A stretch of DNA of 64,000 nt, taken from positions 57,163,949 to 57,227,948 of the forward strand of contig CP136065.1 of the NCBI GenBank assembly GCA_032622095.1, written 5' to 3'. Below are positions 61,749-64,000 of the stretch, one piece after another. Each line of letters begins with the position of its first letter. Position 1 is the first letter of the stretch. Under the pieces are notes generated by a model, which worked only from the letters and a program-made list of their open reading frames with translations, was not told where the DNA came from and did no database searches. The stretch is from Siphonodentalium dalli (lineage: Eukaryota; Mollusca; Scaphopoda; Gadilida; Siphonodentaliidae). The translations under genes and the position numbers were made by a program.

Positions 61749-63102
61749 TAGAGCTGAAACGGTTGACCCATTCTTCTAACCGGTTAACCATCGGGGTTAA
61801 CCGGATTTCAACCGGTTAACCGCTAAATTTCTAGCGGACTTCTCTCACACTAATTATGTCGACATTATGCCATGCTCCAGGGACAAACCTAGGTGAGAAG
61901 TAGTAGCTGAAATAAAGACCGTATTCACAACATTTAACGATATTCAAAAACACGCATTCACTGTTCTTTTGCTGGCTCTCGTGATGGGGAATGAGCAAGT
62001 GAAATTTGTGAATGGCAGGAGAGATCGCTTATTTGCCGTGATCAGCATATGTTTGGGCATTTGTAAAACGAGTGAAATAGTATGGGTATTGGTAAAACGA
62101 GTAACAAAACTATATATTAAAGATCTGTAATATATCATTATCATCATTGGTATATCCTCCAATGCATTATACCGGTATATAAAGACAAGAAAGTAATAAC
62201 TAGAGAACAAAAAGGAAGGTCAGTTAGGTCAGACTCGCAGTCCTATTCAGTATTCGAGCTATTCGTCGTTATCATGATAGCGGACACTAGTGTTGGGAGG
62301 TATTATAATTTACGTTTCGGTTTTAGTATGCAATCACTTAACATATAGCAATTACTGCCAAATTGAGTGTTAATTAGTCCCACAGGCACAACCAGTTACA
62401 GAGTAGCATGGAGCATCAATTTCCTTGATAAAAGGGAAGATTATTGAAGAAGTTTTGGGTTGCTTCAACTACAATGTCTGTTTGGTCACTCAATTGAATT
62501 GATCATATTAAATCACAACAGGGAGGAAGAACGGGAAGAGTGAAGACATTGTGCAGCTGATCTCAATCTTCAAACTTTGTCGACTTACATAGTTTTTATA
62601 AACACCACTGTAAAACAGTTTTATATAAAGTATGTCGTGGTGTGGTTCCAATTTGAATCCATGTTGCTTCGTGCAGTATTAACTATTAAGTTACGAAAGC
62701 ACGCATTGCCACACAACGCCACTTTAGTAAAAGTCTTTTACGTTGTCACTTCCTTGAGTGCATTCAGACTTGATACACAGTGACTGCACACGTGCTTTTG
62801 TCGGAAGAAAACTTCAAAGGGTCGGAATTGATTGAAGGTCGCCGACACTTCCAGATAGTTCGAGAATTGCTACTAAGTATCTGATACTACCGCGTGTACC
62901 AATTAATGCTTGCATTGCACTCTACTATCGGTGACACAGGATTTAGTATTAGTTTTGCATCATTTAACCTAATATTTTGAGGATTATTCACGTTCACATT
63001 CAACTGACAACGGGATGCGGTTACGTCCGGTTCATTTTTTTCTAACCGGTTATGTCGCTAACCGGATGCTAACCGGTTAACCGTCTAACCGTTTCAGCTC
63101 TA
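61749..63102. mobile_element. hAT-like element with AACCGGTTAACC subterminal repeats
   Basis: 1354 bp, ends TAGAGCTGAAACGGTTGACC and (inward from right) TAGAGCTGAAACGGTTAGAC, between GAGACCAC (61741-61748) and GAGACCAT (63103-63110), one mismatch in eight. Within 90 bp of each end are several copies of AACCGGTTAACCG/CTAACCGGTTA. The interior has no recognisable transposase; the minus frame 61944-62210 is not assigned. Same design as 6444-7302 and 51774-53182. Confidence 0.88.
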
Positions 63103-63110
63103 GAGACCAT

Positions 63111-63870
63111 ACGTGGGCTCTTTCACGTTAAAGGTTGACCACAAGTGGCCAAATAGGGTCCAAAAAAAGCGTTTTTCAAATCACTTTTTCTTCATTAATT
63201 CATGTTAGGAACATCTTACTGGATCGGGAACTAAAGTTTCAGAGCAGGAGCAAGTGTATTTTGATTTTTCAGGTTTGGTCTATGCAGGATTCCCTCAAAA
63301 TTGAAAATACTGAACAACTAATTTCTAATGTCTGAATTTTAATTATTATGCATCTGTTTCCGGAATGATATCACATGACATTGAGCATTGAACAATCAGA
63401 GAACATATATGTAAAAATTACTGGAAAAATCTTTGAATTTCCATATTTTTTTAATTTATATGTAAATTATGAACTCTTAATATTCATATTCCCTAATTGT
63501 TATTCTCTGATAATAGAAAATGCTTCAGTAGTGTAAAGATTTTCCTTCTAAAGTTGAAGTGCATGCTTCAAGGATTGTAATATTGAAAGCATTTTCAAAA
63601 TCGGACAAAAAATGACTCAACAAGAGCATATTTAAAAATTGCCAATTTACACTGACTTTTTCTCGGAGAGGACACACTTTTTTAACATTCATTCACTGTA
63701 GACATATTAAAGAGTCTTGTAACTCAATCTTTTAAAGATTGCCGATTTTCATTGTCTTGTTATATATTTTAGAAAACTTGAATAGACCTGTCAAACTGAG
63801 AAATGAGAAGATAAACATATTGAGACTCTTGGAAACATGACTCGACAAATGATAAGTTGGGGCAAAATCT
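63111..63870. other. No recognised gene
   Basis: Unique AT-rich DNA without supported feature. Confidence 0.4.
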
Positions 63871-63877
63871 GTTGTCC

Positions 63878-64000
63878 CATAACCTGTTTTTATGTGTACC
63901 CATACCATCGTATGGTACCGGTATACGTATAAATGTTGACGTTCGGATTTACCAATCATCGTCCGTCCGTCTGTCTATCCGTATGTAGACATTTTAAGAA
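63878..64000 (-). repeat. R1-type terminal hairpin and GACG run, runs off the window
   Basis: GTGTACCCATACCATCGTAT GGTAC is a hairpin matching, inverted, the one at 25920-25946. It is followed by ACCAATCATCGTCCGTCCGT CTGTC. An R1 element in reverse orientation therefore begins here and continues beyond 64000. Confidence 0.72.

Noticed and set aside
1-64000. CRISPR array, prokaryotic operons, tRNA or rRNA genes
   Set aside because: The repeat rows have no spacer logic, no dense coding is present, and I found no cloverleaf with A and B boxes or rRNA-like sequence.

Overview
This window looks like non-coding, repeat-saturated DNA from an animal nuclear genome. It is AT-rich, has no operon-like gene packing, and has almost no long open frames. 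The best guess is a marine lophotrochozoan, probably a mollusc. This rests on the repeat style: rows of 150-165 bp units ending in GACA/GACG microsatellites plus a terminal hairpin, and the recurring words TACATGTA and TACCGGTA. It is an inference, not a database result.

Nearly everything that can be named is mobile DNA, much of it nested. (1) Palindromic MITEs flanked by TTAA whose ends all read TTAA-CCCTTT (piggyBac-like) fall into four end-types; two of these end-types share one central hairpin. (2) Palindromic Tc1/mariner-type MITEs have TA duplications. (3) A foldback family starting CAAGCCTTG has exact 8-bp target duplications. (4) Six hAT-like elements are delimited by inverted ends and duplications of 5, 7 or 8 bp. 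Three share TAG termini with dense family-specific subterminal repeats. Two share CAGGGT ends with 5-bp duplications. (5) Two short Helitrons have TC starts, a 3' hairpin and CTAG ends. (6) There is a decayed non-LTR retrotransposon reverse transcriptase, plus decayed hAT transposase genes. (7) An unassigned 1.5-kb element with 29-bp inverted repeats carries ten copies of a 16-bp motif. (8) Large rows of gene-free tandem units make up much of 18.6-21.8, 25.5-26, 31.7-34.4, 39.8-43.3, 50.6-55 and 56.3-58.7 kb.

Layout: 0-6 kb is TTAA MITEs nested in one another, with a possible host exon at 4.2 kb. 6.4-10.2 kb holds one hAT and one pogo-like element and an unassigned open frame. 11-18 kb holds MITEs and Helitrons. 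18.6-23.5 kb holds tandem units, a duplicated cysteine-rich exon and a 30-bp satellite. 23.5-31.4 kb is sparse, with two more minisatellites. 31.7-38.5 kb holds a tandem-unit element split by a hAT, then MITEs and a recent 260-bp duplication. 39.8-43.3 kb is a tandem array split by a hAT. 43.5-46.5 kb has two splice-bounded minus-strand exon candidates. 47-49 kb is a LINE. 50.6-55 kb is a long array split by two hATs. 55-58.7 kb holds foldbacks and the motif-rich element. 59-63.1 kb is hAT remains.

Host coding content is slight and uncertain: four short minus-strand segments (4.2, 22.4, 43.6 and 46.5 kb) have plausible splice sites but I cannot name the gene or genes. Two of them carry an in-frame TAG. 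The window probably lies largely inside introns or intergenic DNA.
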